A stretch of 64,000 bases of DNA from contig CAUYUJ010001714.1 in assembly GCA_963575745.1 (NCBI GenBank), positions 271,253 through 335,252 of the forward strand, written 5' to 3'. Position 1 is the first letter of the stretch, and each line of letters starts with the position of its first letter. The position numbers and the translations under genes were made by a program. Below the pieces are notes generated by a model, which worked only from the letters and a program-made list of their open reading frames with translations, searched no databases and was not told the origin of the DNA. Positions 61,491-64,000 of this stretch are shown piece by piece. The stretch comes from Prorocentrum cordatum. Its lineage: Eukaryota; Sar; Dinophyceae; Prorocentrales; Prorocentraceae.

Positions 61491-62377
61491 GCACGTCTCT
61501 CAACTGAGTGGGAGTGAGCGGCCCTGCGTGGAGCTCGCGCAGAGTCACGATCGTGGGGTAACGGTCCTCCAAAATTATGGGCAGCTGCTAGTGTGTCTGC
61601 TGAATAGCTCGAGCAGACTTGCAAGCGGTGAAAGTTGCAGCACGCGTCGCTCAACTGGACGACGGGTTTACCATATGGCGTGTTTCCACGCCGTGTCAGG
61701 CTTGCCCCGCGAATACCATAGCCCTCGACGTCGTCATCGGCGTCTCCACTCAGGCGTCGGCAACCTGAGTCGCTGTGCAGGTCGACCTCGCCCGTAGGGG
61801 TCGTCGCCTGATAGACGATCGCACTGGGACAGGCCTGCAGTTTCCTGGCGATCGCGCTCAGTCGCCGCACTTGTATATTGGTCGGTTCTTGGACACGTTG
61901 TTGAGATACTACATACACCATTAACCAGACCTGGGTGATTAATGCATACGCCAGCGCGCCTTTGAGGCTGACGAGCATGTCTGCAACCATCTTGGATGCC
62001 TGAGCGCCAGCGTCAGCGCCGGTAAGTTCAGGATGTTGTATAGGACGGAGCTGATCGACGTATTCGTCTTGGCCCGAAGTAACATTGCCGCCCTCATTCC
62101 TGGTATATGTCACGGCGCAATTGGCGCATGTGTGCTTGCTGAGTTTACACTTACCAAAGGCGCCCTCTACGCACATGACACGCTTGTCAATGGTGCCCCC
62201 AGCGCCGGCCATATTGATATCATCAACAAGTTTGGCCGTAAGCAGGTTGCTGCTCGTCTTGAACTCCTCGTCGTAGGATGCGGGTCGGAGACCAAACCCT
62301 CTGGTCGCCCTGCTGAGCTCCAGCGAGAAAGCTCGGGGTGCGTCTTTGGCGCCAGTGCCTGATTCGAGGCGCCGCAA
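61491..62377 (-). pseudogene. Copia-3 RT palm/thumb and RNase H N-terminus
   Basis: The 296-codon frame starts GTGAKDAPRAFSLELSRATR and contains the active-site pair in LLTAKLVDDINMAG (Asp-Asp near 62224-62219; LVDD in place of YVDD). Then come VMCVEGAFGKCKLSKHT, the thumb/connection words QVWLMVYVVSQQRVQEPTNI, and the first RNase H Asp in EVDLHSDSGCRRLSGD. It follows the N-terminal RT block after a frame change near 62400. Confidence 0.7.
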
Positions 62378-62437
62378 GCAGCGCTTTGACTCGTCGCAGC
62401 GTTCGGACCCGGGGAGAGTCCGAGGCGCCGCGGCCGA

Positions 62438-63080
62438 TCAAGGCGGCAATGTAAAACACGCCACGCGTTCCTCTTCACCCGCTGCTTCAGCAAGTTCCTG
62501 GCGGGCCAACCCACGCAGGGAAGCCGCGTCGACGTCGAGGGAAGCAATGATCCATGATCCATTGCTTCTTGCACGCTGCCGCGCTCGCGGACAGTCTCTG
62601 GCGCGACCGCCGCGCTGCCCCCCAAAGGGTTTCAACGTCGAAGGCTTCGAGGTCCATGAAGCCTCGATGCACCAGGCGCAAGGCGGTGGCACGCCCCACC
62701 TCGCCCTTCTCGTTCTTCACAAACTTCCATGTGTACACATACCTCGAAGTCATGATATTTGGCGCTATATATATGTCTTGCATGTTGAAACACTTGTTGT
62801 AAAACCATGTAATGAGTTCGGTGTGGAGGGCCTTCGATACTTTCTCGGGGTTCGACTGGACGTCAGCCTTCGCGAAGAGGTCATTTTCCTTGACGACCGC
62901 AGCTCGCATTGCAGCGGCGGCAACGCATACTCGCATCGCGGTCGCACGGTCGGCATCTAGTATCACGCGCCGTTGTTCGGACACGACTACCTTTGACATT
63001 CCTGCCGCGAAGCAGAATACTACAGATGTCCGCTTCCGCGCGAGCCCAGCCCGCAACTGCAGTCTTCGACCATGGAGCAC
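62438..63080 (-). pseudogene. Copia-3 RT N-terminal region
   Basis: The frame from 63080 gives EKVSKALHTELITWFYNKCF, NIMTSRYVYTWKFVKNEKGE, LRLVHRGFMDLEAFDVETLW, RQRLSASAAACKKQWI. A second frame supplies motif A as IIASLDVDAASLRGLAR (Asp at 62536-62534). These match Copia RT fingers and motif A (SRWV.KWK, RLV.RGF.D, D...AFL.G). One frameshift near 62570. Confidence 0.7.
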
Positions 63081-63142
63081 AATGGGGCGCGATACGTCTC
63101 CTCAGCGTCGGCGTTGCGCGGGCGCCCCCACTCAGGCAGGTG

Positions 63143-63770
63143 TCACCGCTGTTCTTGAGCTACAGTGATCAGAACACTATGGTCTGGAACCATCTGCGTG
63201 GACATTGTGAAAAGGGCCTCTAGTGGAGTTTCCTCCATCAGTTCCTTTTCACCTTGTAGTTCTGCATACCGCGCTTCCATGATGCGCGACTCGAGATCAG
63301 CCTCCGATTCCTCATAGATCGTAGGAAGCCGTCCATCCTCATGTGGCGGTTCGGCTTCTGGGGCTTCTCTTGCAGTTCCATCCGGCGTCGGTGCATCCGC
63401 CAATTCCTCAAACCTTGCCACGTCATGGTCAAAACCTGGCTGAGGTTCGGTGGACTTCCGGCACTGGGTGATTCTCGAACGTGCTGAACAAGTCATATCG
63501 TGAACGTTCAGAGTGGCGCCTTCTGCTTCATAATAGCGAAATCCTGTACCCGCATCGTTGTCATAGTGGACCAATGTGCAACTGTCAGCATAAGCAACCG
63601 GAGGTAGCTCATGGATACTCTTAGCTAACCCGACACAAACTACATTCTCAACGCGGAAGAAGTTTCAAGTGTCATCGCAGATCCCCCCGCAGATGCTGGC
63701 CACGAACGTCAACAGCGCCCGCAGTCCAGCGCTGTCGAAGTCAATTCCTCTGGCTAGAAATGCTTCAATC
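63143..63770 (-). pseudogene. Copia-3 region upstream of RT
   Basis: A continuous minus frame, broken only by a TGA near 63670, reads EAFLARGIDFDSAGLRALLT, FVASICGGICDDT, stop, NFFRVENVVCVGLAKSIHEL, CTLVHYDNDAGTGFRYYEAE, MEARYAELQGEKELMEETPL. Its position just before RT suggests the integrase-RT linker. I cannot name a domain. 63771-64000 shows no further clear frame. Confidence 0.45.
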
Positions 63771-64000
63771 TAAAGCGAACGCTGTACATCGACGCACTGC
63801 ACCTGAACATCGCGGCTTTCAACTCGAATTATGACTCGACCCATTTCGGGATCGTTCCATACACTGGGAATGGGCCATTCCAGCCTCCCCAGTCGTCCTT
63901 CGTGGTTGTGGGGCGATAGTAATCCATTCAATCTCCTTCATCGTAGTAATGCTGACCGGTAACTGTCCTGGTGCGCAATGCACGATTGGTCTTGGCTGCT

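Larger units (their letters stand above)
61170..64000 (-). mobile_element. Copia-3: degenerate Copia-type element, truncated by window edge
   Basis: The minus strand carries, from right to left, a pre-RT region, RT and RNase H of a Copia subgroup distinct from the other two. Frames change at least three times and an in-frame TGA is present near 63670. The 3' end is near 61170 (TADGHTKGSIDREMLLHV then a stop). No LTR can be identified because the 5' part lies outside the window. Confidence 0.75.

Overview
The window looks like nuclear DNA of a dinoflagellate. It is GC-rich and sparse in ordinary genes, and it is packed with micro-, mini- and satellite repeats. It carries several Ty1/Copia-type retroelements whose protein modules match the kind known from dinoflagellates: CCCH-finger gag, DSG-type protease, DDE integrase, RT and RNase H. 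One intronless ion-channel gene has a possible spliced-leader relic upstream. No rRNA, tRNA, CRISPR or bacterial-type operon was seen. Two 100-N assembly gaps (14969-15068, 38671-38770) lie beside microsatellites. Species cannot be decided from the sequence alone.

Layout. 1-266: an open partial coding frame running off the left edge. 497-9971: a decayed Copia element on the minus strand, with short terminal direct repeats. It is interrupted by a 2.77-kb terminal-inverted-repeat element (1231-3997) inside RNase H and by a 377-bp insert (5688-6064) inside a methyltransferase-like linker domain. Both inserts have target duplications and the Copia frame resumes across them. 9972-17158: satellites, dispersed repeats, a gap, and a second gag fragment (15069-15657).

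17159-35339: the most notable object, an 18.2-kb element bounded by two about 180-bp direct repeats (TG...CA, roughly 87% identical by eye). Read on the minus strand it encodes gag with coiled coils and two CCCH fingers, protease, integrase, RT and RNase H (35-26.3 kb). About 8.4 kb of further minus-strand coding sequence of unknown function follows before the second repeat. A 20-nt motif (CAGYRGGYGTTGCCACCGGC) recurs 13 times in it, always in the same orientation and in different reading frames, in both the Copia part and the extra part.

35340-46700: minisatellites (CCCCAAGAGGCC family), trinucleotide arrays, palindromes, an AT-rich island and further copies of the 437-bp repeat family. 46709-48307: an intact intronless gene for a single-domain voltage-gated cation channel with C-terminal EF hands. 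48885-55918: a mosaic of duplicated modules and tandem arrays (152-bp x 5, 160-bp x 9). 57015-57848: a frameshifted protein-coding relic. 59982-60803: a possible coding exon. 61170-64000: a third degenerate Copia element running off the right edge.

The genes do not form a pathway. The region reads as a retroelement graveyard with one recognisable cellular gene.
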